Shown here: in pieces, positions 8,016-18,319 of the stretch
Numbering within the stretch: position 1 is the first letter of the stretch
Layout of the letters: every line of letters begins with the position of its first letter
NCBI GenBank assembly: GCA_947452995.1
Contig: CANGEV010000003.1
Span: 114,038 to 178,037 of the forward strand
Source of the DNA: Chitinophagales bacterium
GTDB lineage: Bacteria; Bacteroidota; Bacteroidia; Chitinophagales; CAIODY01
DNA: 64,000 nt
Reading direction: 5' to 3'
Translations under genes and position numbers: made by a program
The notes under the pieces: model-generated
Told to the model about the DNA's origin: nothing
The model's input: only the letters and a program-made list of their open reading frames with translations
The model's database searches: none

Positions 8016-10274
8016 TTAATCTTCTACTGGAATAGATTTACCTTTCTCCATATAGTATTCCAAACTATTTTCATGAAGATATTGGTATTCACTCAAGACG
8101 CCAAATTCAATCCCATTGATACTTAAGCTGTCACCGCCAACATTACCAATCATTTCTGTAGGCACGTTCATCTCAGTCATCAATGCTTCGAAAGCATCTT
8201 GATGTTCGGCACGAACAGTAACTACGATACGACTTTGCGCTTCACCAAACAAAAGTGCGTCCGGACGTAAATTGTCATCACGCATTTCGATATCAGCTCC
8301 AAGGCCATTTACCATCGCACTTTCCAAAAGCGTGATAAACAAACCGCCTTCTGAAATATCATGTGCTGAAGTTACTAAGCCGGATTGAATTGCTTTGCGC
8401 ATTCCTTGTTGAAGACTGAATTCAGTATTCAAGTCGAAATAGGGTGCCGGAGAATGTTTAACACGACAATAGTGAATCAAATATTGCGAAGACGCAATAT
8501 CATTCTTGTTATCACCTAACAAATAAATCATATCCCCTTCATTTTGAAAGGCAATACCAGTCATATGTTCAGGCTTTTGAACCAAACCGACCATTCCGAT
8601 TGTAGGTGTTGGTAAAACAGGAATATCATTACATTGGTTATAGAAGCTAACGTTACCGCCGGTTACAGGGGTATCGAACTTTTCGCAGGCTTCTTTCATT
8701 CCTAAAATAGCGTTTGCGAAAGTATAGTATACTTCTTCATTGTACGGATTACCAAAGTTCAGACAATTAGTGATTGCTAAAGGCTCACCTCCAGAACAAG
8801 TGATATTACGCGCTGCTTCTGCAACTGCGATTGCCGTTCCCTTATGCGGTTCGGCATAGATATAATACGGATTACAATCAACCGACATTGCGATTGATTT
8901 GTTGGTACCTTGCACGCGTACCACCGGAGCTGCGCTAGGATTGTTTGTGGAGCGATTACCTACCTGCACCATGCTATCATATTGACGGTAAATCCAACGT
9001 TTGCTAGCAATATTTGGCAATGCAGCTATGTGTTTAGCTACGCTTACTAAATCTTCCGGCACTTCAACCGTTTCCATTTTGAAGTTACGAATGGTACCGA
9101 AGTAAGCAGGTTCTTTCATGGCTCGTTCGTATACAGGCGACTCACCGCCTAATACCAAGAAACGCGGCGTTACGCTAGCAATCATTTCTCCATTATAGAA
9201 ATACTCTAATTTCTCTTCTTTGGTTACTTCGCCGATTACAGCACAATTCAAATCCCACTTTTCGAAAATATCTTCTATTTTCTTCTCCATCCCTTTTTTA
9301 GCTACCACGAGCATACGCTCTTGTGATTCGCTTAGAAGGATTTCCCATGCCTTCATATTTTGCTGACGCGTTGGCACTTTAGAAAGATCGATCTTCATCC
9401 CTACTTCACCTTTTGCACTCATTTCAGCTGTCGAACAAATGATCCCTGCAGCACCCATATCTTGCATACCCGCTACACAGCCAGCAGCAATCGCTTCAAG
9501 AGTCGCTTCCAACAATAATTTCTCCATAAAAGGATCACCAACTTGAACGCTCGGTAATTCGTTAGCAGAATCTTCCGTAATATCAGCAGAAGCAAAAGAA
9601 GCACCGTGGATACCATCCTTTCCAGTAGCAGAACCTACGATATAAACTTTAGAACCGGGTTCGCCAGCTGTAGCAGAAACCGTTTGTCCTACTTTAACAA
9701 TCCCTGCGCTGAACGCATTTACCAACGGATTGATATTATAAGCTTCGTCGAAATAAACTTCTCCTCCAACTGTAGGAACGCCAAAGCAATTGCCGTAGTC
9801 GCCAATTCCTTTCACCACACCACGCACTAAATGACGCGTATTGAAATGCTTGAAATCACCAAAACGTAGAGAGTTCAAAGAAGCAATTGGACGAGCGCCC
9901 ATTGTGAAGATATCGCGACTAATCCCTCCTACTCCTGTTGCAGCACCTTGGTATGGTTCGATAGCGGAAGGGTGATTATGCGATTCAATTTTGAACGCAC
10001 AAGCGTAGCCATCACCGATGTCGACCAAACCTGCGTTCTCCTCACCTGCTTTAGCAAGGATATGTTTGCCATCTTTTGGCAACTTCTTCAACCAAAGAAT
10101 TGAATTTTTATAGCAGCAATGTTCACTCCACATTACGCTGAACATAGACAGCTCTGTGAAGTTAGGCTCGCGGCCCATCAAACTTTGTATTTTTTCCCAT
10201 TCTTCTTGGCGCAAACCTAATTCCAATGCACCTTCTAGGGTGGCTTTCTGTAACTTATCGTTCGGAGTACTCAT
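8016..10274 (-). CDS. purL: Phosphoribosylformylglycinamidine synthase, small type (PurL)
   Basis: A 752-residue ATP-dependent FGAM synthase subunit for step 4 of purine synthesis. The length matches the short PurL that works with separate PurQ and PurS rather than the fused 1300-residue enzyme. Motifs are [11 protein letters not shown] near the N-terminus (catalytic-type His), [38 protein letters not shown] and SAHDISEGG. purQ and purS are not in the window. The ATG at 10274 is preceded by an imperfect promoter box. Only 28 bases separate it from the longest reading of ricT, so partial cotranscription is possible. Confidence 0.97.
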   Translation of the reverse strand: MSTPNDKLQKATLEGALELGLRQEEWEKIQSLMGREPNFTELSMFSVMWSEHCCYKNSILWLKKLPKDGKHILAKAGEENAGLVDIGDGYACAFKIESHNHPSAIEPYQGAATGVGGISRDIFTMGARPIASLNSLRFGDFKHFNTRHLVRGVVKGIGDYGNCFGVPTVGGEVYFDEAYNINPLVNAFSAGIVKVGQTVSATAGEPGSKVYIVGSATGKDGIHGASFASADITEDSANELPSVQVGDPFMEKLLLEATLEAIAAGCVAGMQDMGAAGIICSTAEMSAKGEVGMKIDLSKVPTRQQNMKAWEILLSESQERMLVVAKKGMEKKIEDIFEKWDLNCAVIGEVTKEEKLEYFYNGEMIASVTPRFLVLGGESPVYERAMKEPAYFGTIRNFKMETVEVPEDLVSVAKHIAALPNIASKRWIYRQYDSMVQVGNRSTNNPSAAPVVRVQGTNKSIAMSVDCNPYYIYAEPHKGTAIAVAEAARNITCSGGEPLAITNCLNFGNPYNEEVYYTFANAILGMKEACEKFDTPVTGGNVSFYNQCNDIPVLPTPTIGMVGLVQKPEHMTGIAFQNEGDMIYLLGDNKNDIASSQYLIHYCRVKHSPAPYFDLNTEFSLQQGMRKAIQSGLVTSAHDISEGGLFITLLESAMVNGLGADIEMRDDNLRPDALLFGEAQSRIVVTVRAEHQDAFEALMTEMNVPTEMIGNVGGDSLSINGIEFGVLSEYQYLHENSLEYYMEKGKSIPVED

Positions 10275-10292
10275 AATTATTCGAATAAGTGG

Positions 10293-10300
10293 CGAAAATA
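10293..10300 (-). promoter_or_regulatory. Imperfect -7 box upstream of purL
   Basis: The minus strand reads TATTTTCG, one mismatch from TAnnTTTG, 18 nt upstream of the purL ATG. No purine operator or riboswitch was recognised. Confidence 0.35.
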
Positions 10301-10381
10301 CGATTTGCGGAGGATATTTTGTAGCTTAATTATTCACAAAGGAGGTATACAATCCGATTGGCCTTTTTTCTAAGAAAACCT

Positions 10382-10389
10382 TATATTTG
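10382..10389 (+). promoter_or_regulatory. -7 box of the alpha-oxoamine synthase gene
   Basis: TATATTTG matches TAnnTTTG. An ATTG 21 bases upstream is a weak -33 candidate. The predicted leader is about 20 nt. Confidence 0.65.
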
Positions 10390-10415
10390 TGGTTCTTAAC
10401 CAATAATCAGAAAGA

Positions 10416-11690
10416 ATGACAACGGATTTGTTTGCAAAGTTGCGTAAGGATTTAGGTCCTATTGGGCAACACTCTAAAATGGCACATGGCTATTTTGCAT
10501 TCCCCCGCTTAGAAGGGGAAATTGGAAGTCGAATGATGTTCAAAGGCAAAGAACGTATTGTTTGGAGCTTGAATAACTACTTAGGATTAGCGAATCACCC
10601 AGAAGTGCGTGCGACAGATGCTAAGGCAGCTGCTGACTACGGCTTTTCAACTCCAATGGGTGCGCGTATGATGAGCGGAAACAGTAGCATTATCGAAGCT
10701 TTTGAGCAAGAATTAGCTTCTTTCGTTCATAAGCAAGATGCTTTCCTTTTAAACTTCGGTTATCAAGGGGTTGTATCTGTAATCGATGCAATCGTTAATC
10801 GTCATGATGTGATTGTATACGACGCTGAATCGCATGCATGTATTTTGGACGGGGTTCGTTTGCATATGGGCAAACGTTTCGTCTTCAAACATAATGACAT
10901 GGCTTCTTGCGAATCGATGTTAGAAAAGGCGAAGAAAATTACGGATCAAACGGGTGGCGGTATTTTGGTAATCACCGAAGGTGTTTTCGGCATGAGTGGT
11001 AACCAAGGCAACTTGAAAGGCATTATCGAATTGAAGAAAAAATTCGACTTCCGCTTAATGGTGGATGACGCACATGGCTTCGGTATGGTTGGTCCGACAG
11101 GGGCTGGTACCGGAGAAGAGCAAGGTTGCCAAGATGGCGTTGATTTATATGTCTCTACTTTTGCAAAAGCGATGGCTTCTATCGGCGCTTTCGTTGCTGG
11201 TGATGAAGATATCATCTGGTACTTACGTTATAATATGCGTTCGCAAATCTTTGCTAAAACATTACCGATGCCTATCGTATTAGGCAACCGTAAACGTTTA
11301 GAGATGTTGCGCACCATGCCCGAGCTTCGTCAAAAACTTTGGAAGAACGTGAAACATCTTCAGGATGGGCTACGTGCTATAGGCTTAAACTTAGGCACAA
11401 CGAATACCTGCGTGACTCCGGTATTCTTACAAGGTGGTGTCGCACAAGCAACCCAAATCATTTATGATATCCGTGAAAAGCACAATATTTTCTGTTCAGT
11501 AGTAACGTATCCAGTTATTCCAAAAGGACAAATCTTATTGCGTTTGATTCCTACGGCAGCGCATACTGAACAAGATATCGAATTGACGCTTGCTGCGTTC
11601 AAAGAGGTTTACGAAAAGTTGAATTCTGGCGCTTATGATGGCGATGAGGAAGCAGCTTTGAAGAAAATGTTTGAAGCGGTTCAATCTTAA
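10416..11690 (+). CDS. PLP-dependent alpha-oxoamine synthase (serine palmitoyltransferase / cysteate acyltransferase-like)
   Basis: A 424-residue fold-type I PLP enzyme of the AONS/KBL/SPT family, which condenses an amino acid with an acyl thioester and releases CO2. It shows WSLNNYLGLANHPEV near residue 50, a ring-stacking His140 (DAESHACILDGVRLHMG), VDDAHGFG (Asp218, His220) and the Schiff-base Lys251 in STFAKAMASIG. The N-terminal 45 residues and an acidic C-terminal tail (DGDEE) extend past the minimal family core. No bio genes are nearby. The convergent neighbour is an SDR resembling 3-ketosphinganine reductases, so sphingolipid or sulfonolipid (capnine) base synthesis is the likelier role. 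Substrate choice between serine and cysteate cannot be read from the sequence by eye. Confidence 0.85.
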   Translation: MTTDLFAKLRKDLGPIGQHSKMAHGYFAFPRLEGEIGSRMMFKGKERIVWSLNNYLGLANHPEVRATDAKAAADYGFSTPMGARMMSGNSSIIEAFEQELASFVHKQDAFLLNFGYQGVVSVIDAIVNRHDVIVYDAESHACILDGVRLHMGKRFVFKHNDMASCESMLEKAKKITDQTGGGILVITEGVFGMSGNQGNLKGIIELKKKFDFRLMVDDAHGFGMVGPTGAGTGEEQGCQDGVDLYVSTFAKAMASIGAFVAGDEDIIWYLRYNMRSQIFAKTLPMPIVLGNRKRLEMLRTMPELRQKLWKNVKHLQDGLRAIGLNLGTTNTCVTPVFLQGGVAQATQIIYDIREKHNIFCSVVTYPVIPKGQILLRLIPTAAHTEQDIELTLAAFKEVYEKLNSGAYDGDEEAALKKMFEAVQS

Positions 11691-11705
11691 GATCCTTCTC
11701 AACAA

Positions 11706-11745
11706 TAAAAAAATCCCTGTCGTATTCGAACAGGGATTTTTTTTT
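11706..11745. terminator. Bidirectional terminator between oxoamine synthase and SDR
   Basis: The stem ATCCCTGT/ACAGGGAT is flanked by an A-run on the left and nine T on the right. It lies between two convergent genes and overlaps the last bases of the SDR gene. Confidence 0.9.
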
Positions 11746-12532
11746 AGCCTTTATAATTCCATTTGAATATGGTAAACAATACACGCGGAAAAAAGCGCAC
11801 CATAAAATGATTGGCGAGGCCAACTTTACTATGCAGTTTCCAATATTTCTTTCTCTTCAATTGCTTTAAAATACTTGAAGCGGTAACCTGACGAGAATTG
11901 GTCAGCAAGGAATTTCTCCGAGGAACATCCACGGGTTCTCCGCTTGCGTTAAGTGTTTTCTTCACAGATTCATTTTCTGTAAAGCCGATATGGGCTACGC
12001 CGACAAATACGCCATTAGCAGCTTCTTCTACATGTAAACTTTGCGCTAATGCCGTGAGCGACATCTTCGTCAGTGAATACAAGGAATAGTCTGGCAAGCC
12101 ATGCAGTCCGGCTATACTACCAACAAACAAGACACTCCCATTTTGCGCGCGAATAGCGGGCAGTACAAGGTTCGTTAGATATAAAACGCCTCTTAGATTT
12201 GTATTAATAATTTCATCGATCACTTCACGCTTCATATCAGCAACTTTGCCGAAAGCAGACATACCTGCATTATGAATAATCCCATCGATCTTTCCGTATT
12301 GGGTAAGTGTGGAATCAGCCACTCGTTGACAATCTTCCCAAACACCCATATCCGCGACGACGTATTCTACCGCACCGAGTGAAGACAACTCTTCTTTAGC
12401 AAGACGTAAGCGATCTTCGTTTCTACCAGTTATGATCAACTTAGCATTCTGTTGAAGTAGTTGATAAGCTAGCTCTTTCCCAATTCCTTGCGAAGCGCCC
12501 GTTACAATAAATACTTTATTATTGAAATGCAT
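11744..12532 (-). CDS. Short-chain dehydrogenase/reductase, 3-ketosphinganine reductase-like
   Basis: A 262-residue classical SDR. The cofactor loop is TGASQGIGKELA (residues 12-23), followed by the basic TGRNEDRL that favours NADP(H). NAG is in IIHNAGMSAFG, the catalytic Ser is in VGSIAGLHG and the YxxxK motif is YSLTK. The C-terminus carries a hydrophobic and basic stretch (HFMVRFFPRVLFTIFKWN) that could sit at a membrane, as in ketosphinganine reductases. The start is 2 bases after the upstream epimerase stop, in a four-gene kynU-aminotransferase-epimerase-SDR run. The specific substrate is an inference from its convergent oxoamine-synthase neighbour. Confidence 0.85.
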   Translation of the reverse strand: MHFNNKVFIVTGASQGIGKELAYQLLQQNAKLIITGRNEDRLRLAKEELSSLGAVEYVVADMGVWEDCQRVADSTLTQYGKIDGIIHNAGMSAFGKVADMKREVIDEIINTNLRGVLYLTNLVLPAIRAQNGSVLFVGSIAGLHGLPDYSLYSLTKMSLTALAQSLHVEEAANGVFVGVAHIGFTENESVKKTLNASGEPVDVPRRNSLLTNSRQVTASSILKQLKRKKYWKLHSKVGLANHFMVRFFPRVLFTIFKWNYKG

Positions 12533-12534
12533 GC

Positions 12535-13533
12535 TTAATTTTCTAAAATCCCGTTAGCTCGATACCAAGCGACACATGACTGAACAGCCGTTTCAATAGG
12601 TGTTTGCGGCATTGCTAATTCATCCTGCGCCTTTGTAGAGCTATAATATTGTTGGAGCAAAGAAAAGCGAGCCATAGAATAACTCAACTGTGGTTTACTC
12701 TTTGATAAACGCGCCATGATAGAGCTCAACGCTCCGAACAACAATACGATCCAACTCGGCATTGGAAATAATTTCCCTTCCAAACCTATGCTTGATTTCA
12801 CCTTGGCAAAAAATCCTTTATAGGTCAAATTCTCATTCCCTGCTATATAACATTCGCCTAAACGACCCATTTGAAGAGCGTTTACAGCAGCTACGGCCAC
12901 ATCGGCGGCAGCCACAAAATTCTTACCCCCTTTGCTATAACCAGGCACTTTACCTTTCACTAATTGCAATACCATTCTACCTGAAGTAAGATTTGCATCA
13001 TAGGCCCCAATCATAAAGGTTGGGTTAACCACGATTACTGGCAAGGCTTCACTTTGATGTAATTGCAATAATTTTACTTGTGCGTCATATTTACTTTGGA
13101 TATAATCAATCCCAAATCCTGACAAGGCATAGGCTGCATGTTCGTTCCCTGGTTCTTGTAAAGTTCCATGACCGAATGCACTCGCAGAGCTAATATAAAC
13201 GAGTCGTTGTAAGTTGTTTTTACGAACAGCTGCTGCCACATTCAAGGCACCCTGATAATTGACACGACATACTCTTTCGGAGCGACGCGGCCACACATCT
13301 GTCAAGGCAGCCACATGAATCACGGCATCTACCTCCGCCACAAAAGAATCTAACTGTTCGCTATTCAGCACATCCCCTTCGACAATCTTTATGGATTTGT
13401 CTTGCAATAAGGAGCTATCCTGACCAGGCAGAATGAAAGCGTGCACCTCATATTGTTGCTTTAACAGCTCCTTACAAATATGCGTGCCCAACATTCCATT
13501 AGCACCGGTCACTAAAACTTTTTTAATCATCAT
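12535..13533 (-). CDS. NAD(P)-dependent epimerase / 3-beta-HSD-like extended SDR
   Basis: About 332 residues from ATG-ATG at 13533, two bases after the aminotransferase stop. Longer readings would overlap the upstream gene and lack homology-like sequence. The extended SDR features are VLVTGANGMLG at the N-terminus, DAVIHVAAL, the catalytic SSASAFG and YIQSK (YxxxK). Similar proteins in Bacteroidota act on sugar nucleotides, dihydroflavonol-type or sterol/lipid-like ketones. The substrate is not evident here. Position between an aminotransferase and a ketosphinganine-reductase-like SDR leaves open a lipid-modifying role. Confidence 0.82.
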   Translation of the reverse strand: MMIKKVLVTGANGMLGTHICKELLKQQYEVHAFILPGQDSSLLQDKSIKIVEGDVLNSEQLDSFVAEVDAVIHVAALTDVWPRRSERVCRVNYQGALNVAAAVRKNNLQRLVYISSASAFGHGTLQEPGNEHAAYALSGFGIDYIQSKYDAQVKLLQLHQSEALPVIVVNPTFMIGAYDANLTSGRMVLQLVKGKVPGYSKGGKNFVAAADVAVAAVNALQMGRLGECYIAGNENLTYKGFFAKVKSSIGLEGKLFPMPSWIVLLFGALSSIMARLSKSKPQLSYSMARFSLLQQYYSSTKAQDELAMPQTPIETAVQSCVAWYRANGILEN

Positions 13534-13535
13534 TA

Positions 13536-14732
13536 TTACACTCGACCCGGATATTGTTTCAAGGCGGCCTCGAGACAATCCATTGCTTTATTTAAATCAC
13601 TTTCCTGCAATACGTAGGCTAAACGCACTTCATTTTTACCTAGTCCTGCAGTAGCGTAGAACCCAGTTGCCGGAGCGCACATCACTGTTTGACCTTCATG
13701 ACTGAAAGATTCCAATAACCATTGACAAAATACATCAGCATCATCAATTGGCAATTTAGCAATCGCATAAAATGCGCCACCAGGATTCGGACAGAAAACG
13801 CCATCCATTGCATTCAATCGCTTCACTAATACATTACGACGAGCGGTATATTCATCCTTAATAGCATCAAAATAATCGCTTGGTAGATCAATCGCAGCTT
13901 CGCCAGCAATTTGTGCTAAGCCTGGAGGACTTAAGCGTGCTTGTGCGAATTTCATAGCGGTATTCATCAAGGCTTCATTACGTGTGACGAAAGCACCGAT
14001 ACGTGCTCCGCAAGCAGAATAACGTTTTGAAATGGTATCCATCACCACTACGTTATCATCTACCCCTTGCAATTGCAGCGCAGAAAACGGTGTGGCGCCA
14101 TCATAACAAAACTCACGATAGGCTTCGTCACTGAATAAGTACAAATTATACTTCTTAACTAATTCTGCTAAGGCTTCCATTTCGGCCTTTGAATAGAGGT
14201 AACCGGTAGGATTGTTAGGGTTGCAAATGATGATTGCTTTTGTTTTGGTACTGATCTTTGCTTCGAAATCCGCAATTGGTGGCAGTGCAAAACCGCTTTC
14301 AATATGCGAAGTAATCGGAACAATATTTACACCAGCAGCTACGGCAAAGCCATTATAATTCGCATAAAAAGGTTCTGGAATAATCACCTCATCCCCTGGA
14401 TCCAAACAAGCCATCATACCAAACAAAATCGCTTCGGAGCCACCCGTAGTAATCATGATTTGATTATGATTCAAGGTTATGCCAAAGCGTTCGTAATAAC
14501 TCACTGATTTTTTACGATACGATTCAAAGCCTGCACTATGGCTATACTCTAATACTTTGATATGGGCATTTCGAACCGCTTCCAACATAGCTGGTGGCGT
14601 TTCGATATCTGGTTGACCGATATTAAGATGATATACTTTTGTCCCGCGCTTTTTCGCAGCTTCTGCGAATGGAACTAATTTACGAATGGGTGAAGCGGGC
14701 ATTGCGTCACCGCGCTTAGCTATTGAAGGCAT
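13536..14732 (-). CDS. Class I/II aminotransferase (AspC-like)
   Basis: A 398-residue PLP-dependent aminotransferase of the aspartate aminotransferase Ib-like group. It has YHLNIGQPDI near residue 35, IICNPNNPTGYLYS (the PLP-contacting Asn), LFSDEAYREF and the Schiff-base Lys in DTISKRYSACGARIG. It starts 3 bases after the kynU stop, so the two are cotranscribed. The amino donor is unknown; aspartate, alanine, tyrosine or kynurenine are possible. Linkage with kynU makes a tryptophan-catabolic role conceivable but unproven. Confidence 0.9.
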   Translation of the reverse strand: MPSIAKRGDAMPASPIRKLVPFAEAAKKRGTKVYHLNIGQPDIETPPAMLEAVRNAHIKVLEYSHSAGFESYRKKSVSYYERFGITLNHNQIMITTGGSEAILFGMMACLDPGDEVIIPEPFYANYNGFAVAAGVNIVPITSHIESGFALPPIADFEAKISTKTKAIIICNPNNPTGYLYSKAEMEALAELVKKYNLYLFSDEAYREFCYDGATPFSALQLQGVDDNVVVMDTISKRYSACGARIGAFVTRNEALMNTAMKFAQARLSPPGLAQIAGEAAIDLPSDYFDAIKDEYTARRNVLVKRLNAMDGVFCPNPGGAFYAIAKLPIDDADVFCQWLLESFSHEGQTVMCAPATGFYATAGLGKNEVRLAYVLQESDLNKAMDCLEAALKQYPGRV

Positions 14733-14735
14733 ATA

Positions 14736-16013
14736 TTATCGATTATTTTCAAATGAAGATTTTATTAATTCAGCTACCTTAAAGATATCTGAGAATGTAT
14801 TATACATTGGAACAGGTGCCATACGTATTACGCCTGGTTCGCGCCAGTCGGCAATCACTCCGTCTCGCGTTAGTTGATCGAATATACTACGACCTTGTGA
14901 ATGAAAAGACAAGCTCAATTGGCAGCCTCTTTCACTCTCGGCAGTCGGTGTTAAAATATCAAAAGGCACTCCTGCTGCTTGTAAATATTGCATACAGAAA
15001 AGAAAATAGTTACTCAACTGTTTTCCTTTTGCGAAGATATTTTGCATTCCGGCTTCGTCAAACATTTCAACAGAAGCTTTATGCACTGCCAATGCCACTA
15101 CCGGTGCATTACTCAATTGCCATGCTTCAGCGGTACCCATGGAAACGAAGCGGTCTTCCATTTTGAAGCGGTTTGCTTCATCATGTCCCCACCAACCATG
15201 TAGTCGAGGGAGCATTTCATTTTGATGATGCATTTCATGAACGAATATACCTCCTACTCCACCAGGTCCACTGTTTAAATATTTATAGGTACACCAGCAA
15301 GCAAAGTCGACATTCCAATCATGTAACTTCAGTTCCACATTACCGCTTGCATGTGCTAAATCAAATCCTGCAAAGGCGCCTACAGCATGAGCAGCTGCAG
15401 TAATACGGGCCATATCAAACAATTGTCCGGTATAGAAATGAACACCGCCGAACATGACTAACGCGAGTTCGTCTTTGTATTGCTCTATCGTCGCAAGGAT
15501 ATCTTCAGTTCTTAAAAATGCTTCTCCCTCACGCGACTTCATTTCAATGATTTCCGCTTGCGGATCAAGACCATGCCAACGCACTTGCGATTCAATGGCA
15601 TAACGATCGCTAGGAAAAGGACGATTCTCAATAAGTATTTTCGTACGCTTTCCTTTAGGTTGATAAAAAGAGACGAGTAGAAAATGTAGATTGGCTGTAA
15701 GGGAACCCATGGCCACAACCTCTTTTTTATTTGCCCCAACGATACGCGACAAACTCTCTTGCGTGAAATGGTGATAATACAACCATGGATTTTTTCCATG
15801 AACATGTCCTTCTACACCTAATCCTGCCCAATCATTCAATTCAACTTGCAAATGCTGAAGAACAGACTTCGGTTGAAGTCCAAGAGAGTTCCCACAAAGG
15901 TAAATTGCGTCTTGTCCATTCACTTGTGGAATAAAAAAACGATCTCTAAAGGAGGCTAATTTATCAGCCTTATCTAAACCTTGAGCGTATGCTAATGAAA
16001 ATTCGTGTGTCAT
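14736..16013 (-). CDS. kynU: Kynureninase
   Basis: A 425-residue PLP enzyme that hydrolyses kynurenine or 3-hydroxykynurenine to (hydroxy)anthranilate and alanine. Signatures are IYLCGNSLGLQPKSV near residue 40, the WAGLGVEGH region, GFDLAHASGN (PLP Asp) and the Schiff-base Lys in CWCTYKYLNSGPGG. The length is normal. The start at 16013 follows a TACCTTTG promoter box by 16 nt. No other kynurenine-pathway gene (kynA, kynB, haao) is in the window. It heads a kynU-aminotransferase-epimerase-SDR operon. Confidence 0.96.
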   Translation of the reverse strand: MTHEFSLAYAQGLDKADKLASFRDRFFIPQVNGQDAIYLCGNSLGLQPKSVLQHLQVELNDWAGLGVEGHVHGKNPWLYYHHFTQESLSRIVGANKKEVVAMGSLTANLHFLLVSFYQPKGKRTKILIENRPFPSDRYAIESQVRWHGLDPQAEIIEMKSREGEAFLRTEDILATIEQYKDELALVMFGGVHFYTGQLFDMARITAAAHAVGAFAGFDLAHASGNVELKLHDWNVDFACWCTYKYLNSGPGGVGGIFVHEMHHQNEMLPRLHGWWGHDEANRFKMEDRFVSMGTAEAWQLSNAPVVALAVHKASVEMFDEAGMQNIFAKGKQLSNYFLFCMQYLQAAGVPFDILTPTAESERGCQLSLSFHSQGRSIFDQLTRDGVIADWREPGVIRMAPVPMYNTFSDIFKVAELIKSSFENNR

Positions 16014-16029
16014 AGTAAAAATCCGTTCG

Positions 16030-16037
16030 CAAAGGTA
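16030..16037 (-). promoter_or_regulatory. -7 box of the kynU operon
   Basis: The minus strand reads TACCTTTG followed by C, a full match to TAnnTTTG. It ends 16 nt before the kynU ATG, giving a leader of about 10-12 nt. Confidence 0.7.
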
Positions 16038-16060
16038 CGAAGATGCTTTGAAATTTCGGC

Positions 16061-18295
16061 TTAATGTTCTAATCGAGTTACGCTTTGAATCCCCTCTACT
16101 CGGCGTAATTCATCCATCAAAAATTCAAGTTGTATGGTATCATTTACAAAAAGCATTAGTTCACCTCTAAAAATGCCATCTTCCGAATCAATAGAAATAC
16201 CTCGCATATTCACATTGTTCTGATTAGAAATCACATTCGTTATCTTTGAAATCATTCCTACTTCGTCGATACCAGTTATCTGTAAGCCCGTTAAAAAGGC
16301 TATTTCATGACTCTTACTCCACTTAGTTTTGACAATTCGATGCGCGTGTTTACTCATTAAATTCACCGCGTTCGGACATTTGGTATTGTGAATTTTTAAA
16401 CCTTCCGTTGCTGTTACGTAGCCAAACACATCATCTCCTGGAATCGGATTACAACATTTAGCTAAGCTATAGGCAATTTTATCAGAAGCTTCGCCAAAGA
16501 TGACTAATTCTGCATTTTTCTTAAGTTCTTGACGTACGTTCTCTTCAAATTGAGCATCGGTAATCATTTCTTCTGCCTTCTTCTTTTTAGCCAGATTTGG
16601 CAATTCGAACTTTCCGCCTGCAATGTGAAGACTATCTAATAAATCGAGGTCGATTTTTCCTGTTGCTATTTGGAAGTGCAAGTCGATAACGGAGAAGCAT
16701 TTAAAATACTTCACCAGAATACCTAAGTTATCGGTATTCATTACCACCTCGAGCTGTTCGCCTTTCTTTTTTAATAATTCCTTACCATCTTCTGCACGAC
16801 GACGCTTTTCTTCTTTGAAAGCATCTTTTATTCTATTCTTTGCTTTAGCGGTAACGACAAAATTGAGCCAGTCCTCATTCGGTTTCTGACGATTAGAGGT
16901 AATGATTTCTACCTGATCTCCATTAGCTAATTCATAACTTAAAGGCACCAAACGATAATTCACCTTCGCGCCTATGCAACGCAATCCTAGGTCGGAGTGG
17001 ATAGAAAAGGCGAAGTCGAGTGCAGTGCTTTTTGCAGGCAATGTGCGCGCTTCCCCTTTCGGAGTAAACACATAAATTTCTTCAGAGAAGAGATTTAATT
17101 TAAAGTCGTTGATAAAATCAAGAGCGTTTGATTCAGAGCTATTCAACACTTCCCTAACTTGCGCCAACCACTCTTCAATAAGGTGATCGTTATTCTTATT
17201 ACCTTCTTTATATTTCCAATGGGCCGCTAACCCTTTCTCTGCTAACTCTTCCATACGCTTACTTCGAATTTGCACTTCCACCCATTTACCAAAAGGTCCC
17301 ATTACCGTTACGTGCAAAGCCTCATAGCCATTACTCTTAGGAGTAGAAATCCAATCACGTAATCGATCCGGACTAGGTGTATAAAAGTCGGTCAGCATGG
17401 AGTAAATTTTCCAACAGTCCGTCTTTTCATTATCCTCTGGAGCGTCGACCACAATTCGAATAGCAAACAAATCATAAACATCCTCGAACTCAATTTGCTT
17501 GTTTTTCATTTTATGCCAAATGCTAGCAATCGACTTCGGGCGACCGTAGATATTTACATTCAGTCCTTCATCCGTTAATACTTCCTTGATTGGCTTAATG
17601 AATTCATTAATATACTTTGTACGTTTTGATTTCGATTCCGCAAGTTTCTTAGCGATATTTCTGTACGTTACCGGCTCGAGATATTTCATAGAAAGATCTT
17701 CGAGTTCGCTTTTAATATTGTACAAACCAAGTCGATGTGCGAGCGGTGCATAGAGATAAACCGTTTCACTAGCGATGCGCATTTGCTTTTGGCGACTCAT
17801 GCTTTCCAGTGTACGCATATTATGAAGGCGGTCGGCTATCTTGATAAGAATCACGCGAATATCTTCGGCCATCGTAAGAACAATCTTACGGAAGTTTTCT
17901 GCTTGCTCAGAACTAGTAACATCAAATACACCTTTGATTTTGGTAAGGCCATCGACAATTTTGGAAACGTTATTACCAAATTCGCGCTGAATATCACCTA
18001 ATGTTATTTCAGTATCCTCTACGACATCATGCAATAATGCACAAATTACAGCAGTAGTACCCAGTCCTATTTCTTCCGCAACAATTTTTGCAACAGCTAA
18101 AGGATGCAAAATATAAGGCTCTCCTGATTTACGTCGCATATCCAAATGCGCCTCAGCAGCCATTTCGAAGGATAAGCGTATTTGTTTTCGAGAGCTTTTG
18201 TCGAGGTTGCCGCGCAAACCTTTTAATAGGTCGCGATATGCTTTAACAATAAGTTTTTTGTCAGATTCGTCTGAAAATGTTTTCACGTCACTCAT
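16061..18295 (-). CDS. RelA/SpoT bifunctional (p)ppGpp synthetase/hydrolase
   Basis: A 744-residue long RSH protein that makes and degrades (p)ppGpp in the stringent response. The HD hydrolase domain (about 45-160) keeps PYILHPLAVA, LLHDVVEDT and IKIADRLHNMRTL, so hydrolysis is expected to be intact. The synthetase domain (about 235-350) has GRPKSIASIWHKM, EDVYDLFAIRIVV and SNGYEALHV. A TGS domain (about 400-460, FTPKGEARTLPA) and a C-terminal ACT domain (about 665-744) follow. It appears to be monocistronic, with a TACATTTG promoter box about 25 nt upstream of the ATG. Confidence 0.96.
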   Translation of the reverse strand: MSDVKTFSDESDKKLIVKAYRDLLKGLRGNLDKSSRKQIRLSFEMAAEAHLDMRRKSGEPYILHPLAVAKIVAEEIGLGTTAVICALLHDVVEDTEITLGDIQREFGNNVSKIVDGLTKIKGVFDVTSSEQAENFRKIVLTMAEDIRVILIKIADRLHNMRTLESMSRQKQMRIASETVYLYAPLAHRLGLYNIKSELEDLSMKYLEPVTYRNIAKKLAESKSKRTKYINEFIKPIKEVLTDEGLNVNIYGRPKSIASIWHKMKNKQIEFEDVYDLFAIRIVVDAPEDNEKTDCWKIYSMLTDFYTPSPDRLRDWISTPKSNGYEALHVTVMGPFGKWVEVQIRSKRMEELAEKGLAAHWKYKEGNKNNDHLIEEWLAQVREVLNSSESNALDFINDFKLNLFSEEIYVFTPKGEARTLPAKSTALDFAFSIHSDLGLRCIGAKVNYRLVPLSYELANGDQVEIITSNRQKPNEDWLNFVVTAKAKNRIKDAFKEEKRRRAEDGKELLKKKGEQLEVVMNTDNLGILVKYFKCFSVIDLHFQIATGKIDLDLLDSLHIAGGKFELPNLAKKKKAEEMITDAQFEENVRQELKKNAELVIFGEASDKIAYSLAKCCNPIPGDDVFGYVTATEGLKIHNTKCPNAVNLMSKHAHRIVKTKWSKSHEIAFLTGLQITGIDEVGMISKITNVISNQNNVNMRGISIDSEDGIFRGELMLFVNDTIQLEFLMDELRRVEGIQSVTRLEH

Positions 18296-18319
18296 ACCTT
18301 AAAGGTAGAGCGAGAAAGG

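Noticed and set aside
10331..10350. Shine-Dalgarno-like AAAGGAGG upstream of the oxoamine synthase
   Set aside because: It lies about 75 bases from the ATG and upstream of the promoter box, so it is not in the mRNA leader.
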